Position numbers and translations under genes: made by a program. The notes beneath the pieces were generated by a model. That model ran no database searches. It was given only the letters and a program-made list of their open reading frames with translations, and was not told the origin of the DNA. 64,000 bases of DNA from Simmondsia chinensis (Eukaryota > Streptophyta > Magnoliopsida > Caryophyllales > Simmondsiaceae), in NCBI GenBank assembly GCA_018398585.1, contig JAGTTD010000009.1:15629193-15693192 (forward strand). Reading direction: 5' to 3'. Shown piece by piece: positions 9,465 through 22,138 of the stretch (position 1 is its first letter; every line of letters begins with the position of its first letter).

Positions 9465-9671
9465 ATGTATATATATATATTGCTATGAGAGGGTAATGGA
9501 CGGCCAAGATTGGCCCTTTTTTTTATGGGGAGTCCAACAAAACAAAATTTAATTTTCTCCCCACCCCCTTCCCCAGCCCTTCCTTTCTCTATCTCTCATC
9601 CACCACCTGCCGCCACACGCCCGCCTGTCCGCCACCACCTCTCCTTTTTCTCTTTCTTTCAATACCCCTTT
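9465..9671. other. spacer with MITE arm fragment and pyrimidine-rich tract
   Basis: It holds the extra MITE arm at about 9481-9520 and a C/T-rich stretch (9555-9665) with no recognisable coding. It ends at the Copia 2 LTR. Confidence 0.4.
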
Positions 9672-10726
9672 TGTTAGAAAACACAGAAAATAAGTAATCA
9701 AATTTCAAAATTCAAGATATCAAGACTAACTCGAGATGGGAGCAAATTGAACTTAAATGACACAATGACAAAGGTAAACTCAATAAACTGCTTATTACAC
9801 CAAGTTGACTTGAGACAATATAACTAAACAACTTAAATACAAAAGATTCAAAAAGGAAAGAGTGAACCGAAGGAAGTCGCGGCACCATGAAGCTTATCAC
9901 TGCCCTAGGTCATTTATATCCCACTACAGTACAAACGGGATTGTTAGGCACTCCAACTCCCAGGGTTAACACGGCACCCAACACAGGAGTGTACTCTCGG
10001 GTGATGGGTTGGAGTACTCCCCAACAATCTCAGTAACCAGAGTAATGAAAGAAAAAACTCAAAGAGAAAGGGAAGAATCAATTATGTGGAATTATGTTGT
10101 ATATTTCTCACATATTAAACAACCCCCAAGAACAGTATTTATAGGCAAAAATTACTTAACCTGCAAGCAAGAATCGGTTAAGAACTGTGTGCAAGAAATC
10201 CGACCTTAATAAAGAAAGTGATGGATATGGAAGAGCAGAAAATCTAGGCACAATCAAGCCAACAACAGTTATGGAAAGAAGTGGGAAGTTACTCGATCAA
10301 AAAGGGTACTTAAGCTCGAATTAAAAGCCTTGATCTCGAACCAGTACCAACGGACATTGGCTGTAGTGGAACAGCCTCAAGGTTGGACACAAGGGGCCCT
10401 CGAGGTTGAGCTAAACAACCTTGAGCACAGTCCCAGAACTCCCTTAGAGTTCTTTAATGATAATTGAAATATAGTGTCCATAAAAATAAAAGTCTGGGTT
10501 AGAAAAAGTCCACACTACACCACACTGCAACGTGGCTCAGCGAGGCGGAGCGTGCGCACGCACACGTCTGTGGCTCATCAAACCCACTTTATGCCCACAA
10601 TACTTTACCAAGGATCAGGAGAAGGAGGTATTTAAACTAGACATCCCTTCACTATTTTACCAATGTGGGATTGAGGCAAAAACACAAGACTCCAAAATTG
10701 AAGCACTCTACCCAAAAATTCCAACA
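9672..10726 (-). repeat. 3' LTR of Copia 2
   Basis: This 1,055-bp LTR matches 16886-17943. In plus orientation it runs from TGTTAGAAAACACAG to ATTCCAACA. Read on the minus strand it starts TGTTGGAA and ends CTAACA. It includes a TATA-rich stretch on that strand (tttaaatacc near 10630). Confidence 0.85.
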
Positions 10727-11480
10727 ATCTCTCACATGATTCAATTTTTGATAAAAGGAAGAAGGAAAATAGGTTACTGAGCAATGAGACCCATACTTGA
10801 CAATACCAATCTTTGACTTGAATCGACACCTAGTGAACATGCATGTCTCACAACTGCCCAATGATGAACATAGTCTTGAACCGTGAGCAGTCATTGTGAA
10901 GGGTGCACACATCCCCTTCATGTGGTTCCCGGGTTGAAACACACTCAATAATCCGGATATATGAGGTCCTTCATAAAAAAACAGATCCTATGCTTGGGTA
11001 CTCAGGAATGCTCTAGACAGTAAGCCCTTAATCTTAGCAAAGGGACTTTTTACCCCCACATTCCCGTAGGTAAGTCCATCATGTGTGCCGTCCCGTGCCA
11101 CCATCATAGGCTATGAACTACATTAAGAGCCTTAGGCTCATCCTAAACATCATGGCAAGTAGGTGAGTCCATCAAGTGCGCTGCCCCTCGCCACCATTAT
11201 GGGCTATGGACAACATTAAGATCCTCAAGCTCATCCTCATGTGATGGAAGCAACGATGTGTCCATCAGGTGTGCTACCATCATACCACCACAATGGGCTA
11301 TGGATGACATTAAGAGCGTCGAGCTCAACCTGAAACATCATGGCAGAGATCCAGGCCACCAGCAGCATTATCTCGGAAGGGGATAGGGTGGCTTAATCAC
11401 AAATTGCTCAACCTTGGCTTCATTTGATCCATTGAATATCGAGAATACTCCCGAGACGGGTATCCACCAAGATCAAGACA
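10727..11480 (-). other. Copia 2 3' untranslated region
   Basis: Non-coding internal sequence between the RNase H end and the 3' LTR. It contains short imperfect direct repeats built on CATCATGGC/AGGTGAGTCCATCA and GGGCTATGGA (about 11070-11340). The same region recurs at 17944-18660. Confidence 0.65.
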
Positions 11481-12260
11481 TGCAAGTGAGCTTTAGCCCC
11501 ATTCCCTCTGCTATGTAACATACTGCCTTCTTTAAAAGGCCTTTAGTAAGGGGATTGCCAAATTCTTCTCACTCCTTACAAACTCAAGCGAGATCACATT
11601 ATTCTCAATAAGGTGCCTTACTATACCATGCCTCAGCCGAATATGCCTGCGCTTGCCATTATATATCTCACTTTAAGCTACTCTAGTGGCTGCTTGTGAG
11701 TCACAGTGCATCGAGACTGACGGGGTGGGCTTTCCCCATAGTGGAATGTCTCCCAGCACATTCCTTAGCCATTCAGCTTCCAAACCTGCCATATCAAGAG
11801 CACTAAAGTCCGACTGCATGGTCGATTTAGCAATGCAGGTTTATTTACAAGATTTCAAGAAATAGCACTGTTAGCTAGAATAAAAGCATAGCCACTAGTA
11901 GAGTTAATCTCATCACTATCAAATACTCAGTTGGCATCACAGTATCCCTCTAAAACAACAAGGAATTGGTTATAACAAAGACCCCAGTTCATGGTACCTC
12001 GAAGGTATCTCAAAAGCCTGAGCAAAGCAACCTAGTGCTCATCACTTGGACTATGGGTATAACAACTCAATGTACAAACAGCATAGATAATATCAGGACG
12101 ATTGCAATTCATCAAAAACATGACTCTACATTGGATTTTAGTGTATTTGGCCTGTGACACACTATCACCTAGGTTCCTTTTCAAGCGAAAAATTGGGTCA
12201 TAAGTAGTTTTAGCAAGAGTGTCATCAAAGTGACCAAACTTCCTTAATATTTTCTCCACA
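11481..12260 (-). pseudogene. Copia 2 RNase H and RT C-terminus
   Basis: Minus-strand translation gives the RT end (FGHFDDTLAKTTYDP, NRPDIIYAVCTLSCY at 12032-12259) and then RNase H: EAEWLRNVLGDIPLW, SMHCDSQAA and RRHIRLRHGIVRHL, with the terminal segment FVRSEKNLANPLTKGL near 11530-11580. Several stops are present. The role is as in other Copia elements. Confidence 0.8.
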
Positions 12261-13021
12261 TAGTGGATTGACTCAATGTCAAACCCTCGGGTGATCTAAC
12301 AATTTTAATTCCAAGTATCACATCAACCTTGCCTAGGTATTTCATATCAAAGTAGGAACTCAAGAAAGACTAAGTAGCATTCACAAAATTTGCACTCGTA
12401 TCAAAAAATAAGCATGTCATCAACATATAAGCAAATTATCACTCAATCTTCATCAACATGCTTAAAGTACACACATGTATCACCACTGTTCACAACAAAA
12501 CCATGTGTGACCAAAGTGCAATCAAACTTTTGATGCCATTGCTTCGGAGCTTGCTTAAGACCATATAGGGACTTTACAAGTTTACAAACTTTATACTCCA
12601 TACCTCGCACTCAAACCCCTTGGGTTGTTCCATGTAAATTTTCTCCTTAAGGTCACCATTCAAGAATGCAGTTTTCACGTCCATTTGCTACAAGGTCATG
12701 TATGGATGCTAGAGCAATCAAAGCTCTCGCAATGGCTATCTTAGTCACAGGTGAATATGTATCAAAGAAATCTATACCTTATTTTCGAGTGTAACCCTTG
12801 GCCACTAATTTGGCCTTAAATTTATGGATTGACCCATTAGCCCTCAATTTTTTTTTAAATACCCATTTACACCCTATGGGTTTGCATCCCCTAGGAAGGT
12901 CCACTATTACCCAAGTGTTATTGCTTATGATTAAATCTAGCTGATTAACGGCCTCTCTCCAGAGTGGAGCATCTATGGTTCTCATGGCCTCATGATAAGT
13001 CTTAGGATCTACCTCTAACAT
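12261..13021 (-). pseudogene. Copia 2 reverse transcriptase
   Basis: The N-terminal RT block is open (LWREAVNQLDLIISNNTWVI ... PIGCKWVFKKKLRANGSIHK, 12779-13021). Further in, the catalytic motif is intact as YVDDM (about 12407-12425, minus strand). Frameshifts and stops lie between. This RT is less decayed at its active centre than that of Copia 1. Confidence 0.8.
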
Positions 13022-14288
13022 GAATATACCTACAATATGCTCATCAAAATTAGGGTGTTCAGACAGAAATGTAGAATGAAGTCAGGTCCAAAACTAGTCT
13101 CGGTTCGAGCCCTCTTACTTCTTCTAGGTTCCTGAACCTTGAGTTTAAGGGGCGGATGACTAGATGAAGGTGTAGATCCCTCAGGAAAAGAAACAGGCAA
13201 TGGTATATCACATATTCTTTCGTGGGAAACGCATGATCAAAGAACTCAACATCTCGAGACTCCATGATCTTACTGAGCCTAGTGCTCGAGCTATTCAATA
13301 ACATGAATCTATATGTAGCATTGTTCATTTCATAACCAACAAATACAACATCTACAATTTTGGGACATATTTTACTTCTTTTAAATTCCGATACCCCAAC
13401 TTTAGCTAGACACCCCCACACTTTGAAGTATTGAAGGTTAGACGCATAGCCCTTCCATAATTCATAAGGTGTTCTATCCTAGCTTTTTATGTGGAATCCT
13501 ATTAAGTACATGACTTGCAAACAACATGGCTTCCCTCCACAAGCTAGAGGGTAGGCCTCAGCTAATTAACATAGCGTTCATCATCTCTTTAAGGGTTTTA
13601 TTCTTTCTTTTGGCTATACCATTCTATTGGGGTGTGTATGGGGCTAAAACTTCATGAATCATGCCATTTATCACGATGTTTCTTAAAGAAGTTAGTATCA
13701 TACTCACCTCCTCTATCGGACCTAACCTTTTTGATTATACGATCTAATTATTTCTCAACTTCTTTCTTATACTTGATGAACATCTTCTCAGCCTCATCCT
13801 TAGAACTCAAGAGATACTCTTTGGTGAATTGTGAGTGGTCATCAACGAAGGTAATATAGTGCCTCTTACCACCTCTACTTAGGGTGTTCTTAAAGTCACC
13901 TGAGTCACTGTGCACAAGTTCAAGTAGGCTAGATATTCATTCAGCTGATTTGTTAAAAGGCTTCTTAGGGTACATGGCCTCTACACACATTCCACATTTG
14001 TCAGGTTCGGTTGGACTACAGTTGGGAATTAAACTCATTTGTTTAAGTTTCTTAACTGAATAATAATTAACATGTCCAAGCCTAGCATGCCATAAATCCA
14101 AGGACTCAATAAGTAGAAATAGATGCATTCTCATTCATTTCTACATTAAGTACAAAGAGACTCCCATTATAGAAACCCTTCTCCACAGAGTTGGTATTTT
14201 TGGTGATAACAAGCTTATCAGATTCAAAAGATAATTTAAAACCAACTTTGTTCAACAATGCACCAGAAACAAGATTTCTACATAGATC
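13022..14288 (-). pseudogene. Copia 2 integrase
   Basis: The HHCC zinc region is seen at 13937-14134 (LDLWHARLGHVNYYSVKKLK ... CGMC). Its upstream lead-in VPDLCRNLVSG is at about 14255-14288. The C-terminal part includes VWGCLAKVGV and DVVFVGYEMNNATYRFM (13059-13421). The middle is frameshifted. Coding joins protease at 15749 once the inserted solo LTR (14294-15743) is removed. Confidence 0.8.
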
Positions 14289-14293
14289 AGGGA

Positions 14294-15743
14294 CGAAGGC
14301 CCAAAGAGCAACCTAAGAGAGGGGTGAATCAGGTTCTTTTACTATAAAAGAAAATTTTTAATTTTGAGAACCAAAAATTAAATTTAAAGCTAAACAAGGA
14401 ATATAAAAAATACAAAATATACAAAAGAAGAAAAAAATATACAAAATAATTTTTATAGTAATTCACTTCTAACCCGAAAGCTAGTCCACTCCTCGTGTGA
14501 CTACTCTTCATCAATTGAGCCTTTTAACTAAGCTTGACGATCCTTTTTAAAACTAAGCTCAGGATCCAACCTTTATAACCGGTCTTTTTATACGTAGGCA
14601 CAAGACCTAACTTTTACAGCCGATCCTTTTGTAACTGTAGACTCAGGATTAAACCTCTACAATTAATGAATTAAAGTTATGAAAGAATTAAAGCACTGAA
14701 ATTCTTCACTCTTTCAAGAGTGAATTGACAATAGATCTAGCTTAGCCAAAGCTAAGTATATGCCAATTAAGCTCAATAATTAACAACAAAGAGAACTAGT
14801 GATGCTTAAGAAAAATTTCAAAAAAAAAACAAAAGATTAAAACGTTAAAGCGCAAGTAGAACTAAGAAGTTTTGATGAATAAAAGCTTGAAAAATTGGAT
14901 GATTTTATCAAAGAATTTAAGCCTATTTATAGGCCAAAAAGGCATAGGAGCCATTGGAATACTTTTAGAAAAAAAGGGGAAAGAAATCGAATTTAAAATG
15001 TAGCCGTTAGAGTTGTTGCAAGTCTTTGTGTCGACACACAACAGCTTAGGATGGCTATTGTATGTCTGTGTGGCAACACATTCCTTCTATGTGTCGAAAA
15101 TTAGCATTCCCGGGTAGATTTGAACGTTTTGGGTCATTTAGTTTAATTGATTGATTGATTTACCATATTAACTAAGCTAAATTGATTAATTGATTGATTT
15201 ACCATATTAGCTTATATTTTTAATTAATTTCCATTATTGCTTATTCATTTGAATGAATGGTTAATTTAATCAAGCTAAAGTATCGCCCTAATAAAATTTT
15301 TGATTTTGTTATTTTTTGGCATGTTTTCATAATGCCAATTTAAAATATTTTTATTGACAAACTTGATTGGCTCGAATTTGACTTGTATATTTTTTAAATA
15401 ACATTTGAAAATCAAATTTCAAAAATATTTTTGATAGAGCATTAGACATCAATATTGAGATTTGACTTAATTGATATATCCTGATCCTAAGTCCTCTAAA
15501 ATAAAAATAAACAAATTGAAGCGTCTGGACTCAGATCTTGTCCTTTTGATTTAGGATCAACTTTCTCTTCAACTTGGCTTTGATCCATCATCTTGGAAAG
15601 TTTGATATCAACATGATCAATCTTGATTTCCCCTAGCTTTCTTATGAGACACTTTCAAATATAACAACAGTAATTAAATATAGTGACTCACTAAATAATT
15701 ATTATCATCAAATTTATAATGTAAATGGCCTTTAGAGCCAACA
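14294..15743 (-). mobile_element. solo LTR of another retrotransposon inside Copia 2
   Basis: The 1,450-bp insert lies exactly between the protease and preintegrase codons of Copia 2 and is flanked by the 5-bp duplication AGGGA (14289-14293 and 15744-15748). On the minus strand it begins TGTTGGCTCTAAAGG and ends CG rather than CA, a single transition from the LTR consensus. There is no internal region, so it is a solo LTR left by LTR-LTR recombination. At 15021-15097 it carries TGTGTCGACACAC palindromes like those in Copia 1 LTRs. Confidence 0.7.
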
Positions 15744-15748
15744 AGGGA

Positions 15749-15983
15749 TATGCAACACATTTTAAAAAGATAAAAACTTTCTAGAGTTAAGTTTTAGAAG
15801 GACCTTTCTCTTTTCAAGAACAGGAACTGAACTAGAATTGCCCATGAACACACACTCCCCCACGTCAGCTTTTGCGTACTCCTGGAACATGTCCTTATTG
15901 GTGCAGATGTGCCCCTTAGCACCAGTATCTACAACCCACTCAACCATGTTCCCAATAATATTCACCTCAGAGATCATGGCCAC
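15749..15983 (-). pseudogene. Copia 2 protease
   Basis: The minus-strand translation includes EWVVDTGAKGHICTNKDMFQ, with the D-T-G active-site triad, and VFMGNSSSVPVLEKRKV. It is followed by NVLHIP at the edge of the solo LTR insertion. The preceding residues MAMISEVN link it to gag. Confidence 0.8.
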
Positions 15984-16870
15984 AAAGACATCTCCGCTCT
16001 CGGTGAGGATGGCCTGAGGTTTGTGTTCTCTCGGCTTTCCTGGTCCAAATCCCTTCTTGCAGTCTCTCGAGGTATGGCCTATCTCACCAAAGGTCCATCA
16101 TGTTTCCTTGACTTGTTTCTATCCACCTTTGGGGTTGCTCTAAGGTCTCTTCCCACGGTTCTGCTTCTTCGAGTTCGAGCTCGAGCTCGAGCCCTGGCTG
16201 GAATGTCTCTTGTTCCATGGCTTCTTAAACCTATCCTTCTTTCCTATACTCTTAGACTCAACAAGGTTAGCAGACATAGATGAGTGCTCAGAGGACCTTT
16301 CTTTTAACTTTTTTTGGTTCTGGTCCTCGAGATTAATGTGAGAACCTAGCTCTTGCAAAGTCATGTCTTTCTTTTTATATTTTAATTGAGCCTTATAGTT
16401 TTCCCACGAACAAGGCAATTTCTCAATGAGACAATTCAATTGAGAGGTCTCACTCATTTTCATTCCTTTATTAAGTATATCAACACACAAGTTCTCATAC
16501 ACGTGGATTCGGTCTAAGACAGGTTTGTCATCGGCCGTGGTGAAAGACAACCACTTAGCACATACATACTTCTTAGTGGCAATGTCTCCATACCATATTT
16601 GTTACGCAAGGCCTCCCAAATATCTTCATCATTTTTCGTCTTACTATAAATCTAGTAAAGTGCTATCATGTAATGCAGCAACATCCCTTTATAGGTTCAA
16701 TTATCTTTCTCAAAGCCTCAGCTCAACCTAGGAGAAGCTATGTCACTTGAGAGGGTGTAATGGACATCAATTTGTCGAAACTCTATCTTATCAAACCAAA
16801 TTTTATAGTTTTTCCCGTCTAAAGGTTCAGTATAAAACCAACATTAGCCATGTTTTGCTTACTCATTTTA
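15984..16870 (-). pseudogene. Copia 2 gag
   Basis: Capsid-type sequence lies on the minus strand: NYKIWFDKIEFRQIDVHYTL near 16770-16820, then NKGMKMSETSQLNCLIEKLP and DMTLQELGSHINLEDQNQKK (16140-16550), then a lysine/serine-rich linker (WNKRHSSQGSSSSSNSKKQN). Several stops and frame changes occur (for example near 16830). A zinc knuckle is only partly readable near 16060. Confidence 0.78.
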
Positions 16871-16885
16871 CTTAACAACTTAGAT

Positions 16886-17943
16886 TGCTGGAAGATATGG
16901 AAAAATAAGTAATCAAATTCTCAAATTCGAGATAACAAGACTAACTCAAGATGGGAGCAAATTAAACTTAAACGACAAAAAGACAAAGCCGAACTCAATA
17001 ATCCTCTTATTACGCCAACTTGACTTGAGACAAGATAATTAGACAACTAAAATACAAATGATTCAGAGAGGAAAGAGTGAATTGAAGGGAGTTGTCGCGC
17101 CGTGGATTCACCACTGCCCTATGTTATTTATGCCCCTACTATGGTACAAATGCGATCCTCAGGCACTCTGACTCCCAGGGTTAACACGACACCCAACACA
17201 AGAGTGTATTCTCAGGTGATGGGTTAGAGTGCGCCCCAACTTGCTCAATAACTAGAGTAATGGAAGAAGAAACTCAAAGATAATTTTAGAGAAAAAGGGA
17301 AGAGTCAATTTTGTGGAACTATGTTGTATATTTCTCGTATATTGAACAATTCCCCAAGAATGGCATTTATAGGCAAAAAGTACTTAACGTGCAAGAAAGA
17401 ATCAGTTAAGGATTGTGGGCAAGAAATCCAGCCATAATAAGGAAAGAGGTGGATATGGGAGAGCATAAAATCCGGGAACATTCAAGCCACCAACAATTAA
17501 GAAAAGAAGTAGGAAGTTACTCGGTCAAAATGCATACTTGAGCTCGAGCTAAAAGCCGCAAGCTCGAACCAATACCAGAGGACAGAGGCTCAAGCTGAAC
17601 TTCCTCGATGTTGGACACAAGGGACACTCGAACTCGAGCTAAACAACCTCGAGCACAATCTCATAACTCCCCAGAGTTCGTTAACGATAATTAAAATATA
17701 GTGTCCGCAAAAATAAAAGTTCGGGTTAAAAAAAGTCCACACCACACCACACCACAATGCGGCTCGGCGAGGCGGGGCATGCACATGTTGTTCACAAAAC
17801 CCACTTTGTGCCTACAATACTTTACCAAATCCAAGGAGAGGGAGGTATTTAAACTAGACATCCCTTCACTATTTTTCACATGTGGGATTGAGGCAAAAAC
17901 ACAAGACTCCAAAATTGAAGCACTCTACCCCAAAATTTCAACA
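16886..17943 (-). repeat. 5' LTR of Copia 2, shared with an upstream copy
   Basis: This 1,058-bp LTR pairs with 9672-10726. Gag lies on its left. On its right is the 3' untranslated tail and RNase H end of a second Copia 2 copy (17944-18899), so this LTR is at once the 5' LTR of one copy and the 3' LTR of another. Confidence 0.82.
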
Positions 17944-18899
17944 ATCCTCCACATTATTCAATGTTTGATAAAAAGAAGAAGGAAAAGAGGTTACTGACCA
18001 ATGAGACCCACACTTGACAATGCCAATGTCTTTTGAACTTGAATCGGCACCTAGTGAACATGCATATCCACAACCAGCCAATGGTGAACACAGTCTTGTA
18101 CCATGAGCGGTCATTGTGAAGAGCACACGCATCCCCATCATGTGGTTCTTGGGTAGAAATGCATTCTACAATCCAAACGTATAAGGCCCTTCTCAACAGA
18201 ACAGATCCTATACTTGGGTACTCATGAATGCTCTAGAGAGTAAGCCCTTACTCTACATAGAGGGACTTTTTACCCTCACATTCCCGTAGGTGAGTCCATT
18301 AAGTGTGCTTCCCCACACCATCATCATAGGCTATGGACTGCACTAAGAGCCTTAGGCTCATCCTCAATGTCATGGCGGGTCGGTGAGTCCATCAAGTGCG
18401 CCTCCTTGCACCACCACTATGGGCTCCGGACAACATTAAGAGCCTTAAGCTCATCCTCACATCATGGCAGTAGCGGTGTGCCCATCAAGTGTACTGCCAT
18501 CACGCCACCACAATGGGCTATGGATGACATTTAGAGCATAGAGCTCAACCTAAAATGTCATGGCAGATTTGTCAAATCCAAGCTGCTAGTAGCATTATCT
18601 TAGAAGGGGATAGGGTATCTTAATCACAAATTGCTCAACCTTAGTTTCGTTTGACCCATTGAAAATCGAGAATACTCCCGAGATGGGTATCCACCAAGAT
18701 CAAGACACACAAGTGGGCTTCAGCCCCATTCCCTGTACTGTATCTCATACCGCCTTCTTAGAAAGGCCTTTAGTAAGAGGATCTGCCAAATTCTTCTCAC
18801 TCCTTACAAACTTGAACGAGATCACATTATTCTCAATAAGGTGTCTTACTGCACAATGCCCCAGGTGAATATGCCTGCGCTTGAGATTATATACCTCAG
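17944..18899 (-). mobile_element. tail of a second Copia 2 copy (3' UTR and RNase H end)
   Basis: It aligns with 10727-11685: the same CATCATGGC-type repeats and GGGCTATGGA units, and the same end-of-pol coding read on the minus strand near 18720-18890. Similarity stops abruptly at about 18899, where unrelated AT-rich DNA begins. The arrangement tail-LTR-internal-LTR indicates unequal recombination or a nested tandem element. Confidence 0.75.
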
Positions 18900-19340
18900 C
18901 TTATTGTCGAATTTGTATCAAACCTTTTTTGGCATAAAATAGTTATAGTACATTTAGTTTATCTTATTTTAACTTTTTTTTTAGCCTATTTGCGCTAATA
19001 AGAATTTTTCATTTAAGATATGTATATTTTTAAACTAAAATGTTTGGTTGTGCATCTTTTTATAGAATAAAATATTTGGATACAAATTTAAAAAAGGACT
19101 TATTTATTATTATTATCACAAAAAATAGTTTTAATAATAAAAATCAACTAATAATATTAGGTAGGAAAGAATTATAATAATGAATGATCATGGTAACGAA
19201 GGGTGATGAGTGTAGTTTACATCAAGGTAAAGGGAGAAGTGGTAGGCAAAGGGTGGTCATAAAAAGTAAAAGTAGGCCATTGTGGTAAAAATTTAATACG
19301 AATATAGTCTTTTTAGAACTTTTTTTTTAAAATTATATGT
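18900..19340. other. AT-rich junction sequence
   Basis: No coding or repeat structure was recognised. It separates the truncated Copia 2 tail from the truncated end of Copia 3. Confidence 0.4.
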
Positions 19341-20400
19341 GAACCGACCAAATTTTGAGAAGGGGACGCAGGAACTAGGTCCCATGTTTGGTTTTGAATG
19401 AGAGCATTGAACTCCTTAGCCATGGCTTCTTGCCACTGAGGATTCTTAGTGGTCTGTGAAAAGCATGTTGGTTCCTATATGACAACCACAGAGCTAAGAG
19501 ACAGTATGTGTTTGAACTTGCGCATCCCGTCCTTGAGGCAGGTACGCATGGGGTGGACATTTGAGGTGGAGGGTACGGCAGTGGGGGAAGGCTGATGCCC
19601 GGGTTGACCATCCAAGGAGGTCATAGTGGTGTCTGGGTGAGGAACCTGATGTGCGCCCCTGGAGTTGTGGGGGGTCCCTGACTCGCCCGTGGGAACCACA
19701 GTGTCGGGGCCAGGCAACTTGGCCGAAGGTGGGGAGGGAGGGGAATCAATGGGGATCCGTGGTGGCGTGGGCGGTAGAGAACTCGAGCCCGAGACACCCG
19801 GAAGCCGGGCAACAGTACTAGGTGTGGCCGTGGGCATAGAGTAAGTCAAAATCGGACTCGGTAGGGGAACATCCACAACCATCTAGGTCGGCGGCTCATG
19901 CAAACTAGACACGAGATCGGGATAAGGAAACAAATGCTCAACAAAATGAACATGATGACTAGTATAGACTCAACTATTAGTGGGGTCTAAACAGCGATAC
20001 CCTTTGTAATGACATGCATACCCAATAAAGACGCAGGGGACAGATCGTGGGGCTAATTTATGAGGGGTACGGGATGTGATGTTGGGGTAACATGCACACC
20101 CAAAAACCCGAAATAAATTATAGTTAGGCGCCTTTTTAAACAGTTTTTCATAGGGAGAAAGATTTTGTAAGTTTGGAGTAGGCAACCGATTTATAATATA
20201 ACAAGCAGTGCAAGCAGTATCAGCCCAAAATTTAGGTGGAAGACACGCCTGAAAGAGTAGGGTCCGTACCATTTCACTTAAATGTTGATGCTTTCGTTCC
20301 GTCAATCCATTTTGTTGTGGGGTATCAGGATAAGAGAGGCGAAAGTGAACACCATGAGTGCGACAAAGGTTAGCCATGGACCTATTGTCAAATTCACGGC
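19341..20400 (-). pseudogene. Copia 3 integrase C-terminus and start of RT
   Basis: The integrase core continues with HFRLSYPDTPQQNGLTERKH, which keeps the catalytic glutamate, and FWADTACTACYIINRLPTPN (19970-20377). A Ser/Pro-rich linker at 19475-19882 follows, then the first residues of RT (EFNALIQNQTWDLVPASP, about 19345-19410). The rest of RT, RNase H and the 3' LTR are missing: the element is cut at about 19341. Confidence 0.8.
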
Positions 20401-22138
20401 CTCCATCACTTTAAAAACATTTAATTTTTTCATTGAACTGGTTTTCGACAAAGACCTTAAAATCAGTAAAGATGGAGTACACTTCGTCCTTCCTTTGCAT
20501 CGGATAAAGCCAGGTAAAGCGTGTATAATCATCAACAAATAATACATAATACCGAAAGGCAGATTCAGACACAACAAGCGATTGCCAAACATCCGAATGT
20601 ATTAATTAGTAGTATGTAACGCACGCAAAAATGGTAAGCGACGTGACTTTCCTACACAACATGCATGATAATGTTTTATTGAGCTAGCACTAGAAACATA
20701 AGAAATCAAAGAACGGGTACGTAAAGTATCCAAAACAGAATGTCCTAAGTGACCTAAGCGTCTGTGCCAGAGTTCAGTCGGGACGGTCTAGTAGGGTGCG
20801 AAGAAAACCCATAAAGGGGTCCTTCACTGCGTATCTTGAAGAGGGGCGTTCCCGTAGCCTTGTCCCTGACACAAAAGGAAGAAGAGTCAAACTCCACAAC
20901 ACAATTATTATCCCGACACAACTGTTTAACAGACAATAGGTTGTATGTAAGATCAGGAACCAACATAACATTAGGAAGTAACAAGTCACGAGAATTAGTG
21001 CGAATTTTTGAAAAACCAACACGAGTGGCTGGTAACAGGGACCCATTGCCAACTTGAATTAATTTTGAACCACGATAAACAGTATGTTTAGTTAGAATAC
21101 CTGCGTTAGACGTCATATGGTTAGACGCCACGAAGTCAGGGTACCATGTAGGATCAGCAGAATCATTAACAGACATGGCCGATAGAGATTGGGAGAGATC
21201 AGAATTAACATAGCGGTGAGGACAGAGAGAGGTAGCATGACCTGCTTGATGACAAATCGGATAGACCAATGGACCGGCACCGAGTATACCGTCATGAGGC
21301 TGACGAGAATGCTTACCTGAGTTGCGACCCCAAGTTTGTTGATGCGGAGGGAGACCACCGGTGGGAAACATACCTGTACCAGGAGGATGTTGCGGTTGAC
21401 TGTGCGACCCACCACGACCCCCGGAGTTCCCATTGCGATTGTTGTTGCGTCCCCGGCCCTTACGTCCACGTCCACCGCGGCCCCGGCCCGAGCCGGAGGA
21501 GTCCGCGAGAGGAGGAGCAGTTGAGAGTGCATGGCCGTGATCTATAGAGGAGCGAGCGCGAATGCGAGCAAGAGCAGCCTCTTTATCCAACAGTGCAGTC
21601 TTGAGTTGTTCAAAAGAGAAATCACGAGACGACTGACGGGTGAAAGTGTTGAAGGCGGCATACTCCGGAGGGAGACCGAAGAAAGTGTAATGGAGGAGCT
21701 CACGGTTAGAGACAGGTGAGTCTATGGCGGTCAAGTCATCGGCTATGGTTTTGAGTTCGGTGAGGTAGGTGGTCATGGATTTATTTTCTTTATGTAAGGT
21801 GACGAGTTGAGAGCAAAGGTCGAACTCCTTAGCAAGGGAGTGATCACGAAAGCATTTTGCTAGGGCGGTCCACATGGCTTGGGATGTAGGGTGGTGAATG
21901 ACATCATTTAGGACCGCGCGAGCGAGAGAGGCAGAACGACATGCCCTAATGCTTTGATCCGTACAGGACCATGTTATAGCGTCAGGGTTGGGAATATATT
22001 GGCTCGTGGGTGATGTAATTTGGCCGGATCTGAGCCATCGACGAAGCCCATAAGTCGATGGGCACGGAGAACCATGGAGACTTGTTCCCGCCATGTGCTA
22101 TAATCGGTGGGGGTTTCTAGTTTAATAATAACCAGACT
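20401..22138 (-). pseudogene. Copia 3 gag-protease-preintegrase
   Basis: A 446-codon open stretch (20754-22094) carries a capsid domain (QAMWTALAKCFRDHSLAKEF, DLTAIDSPVSNRELLHYTFF), an Arg/Gly-rich nucleocapsid (GRGRGGRGRKGRGRNNNRNG), a zinc-knuckle-like CHQAGHATSLC, and a protease region where the usual D-S-G-A-S is DFVASNHMTS. Preintegrase (LVPDLTYNLLSVKQLCRDNN) follows, and then an integrase start broken by stops near 20412. A frame change near 22090 separates the capsid N-terminus (TDYSTWREQVSMVLRAHRLM). Family resemblance is to Ale/Retrofit-type Copia. The fragments at 25.7-33.7 kb belong to the same family. Confidence 0.85.

Noticed and set aside
19475..19882. Separate Pro/Ser-rich gene on the minus strand
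   Set aside because: It lies between Copia 3 integrase and RT and is the usual low-complexity linker of that polyprotein.
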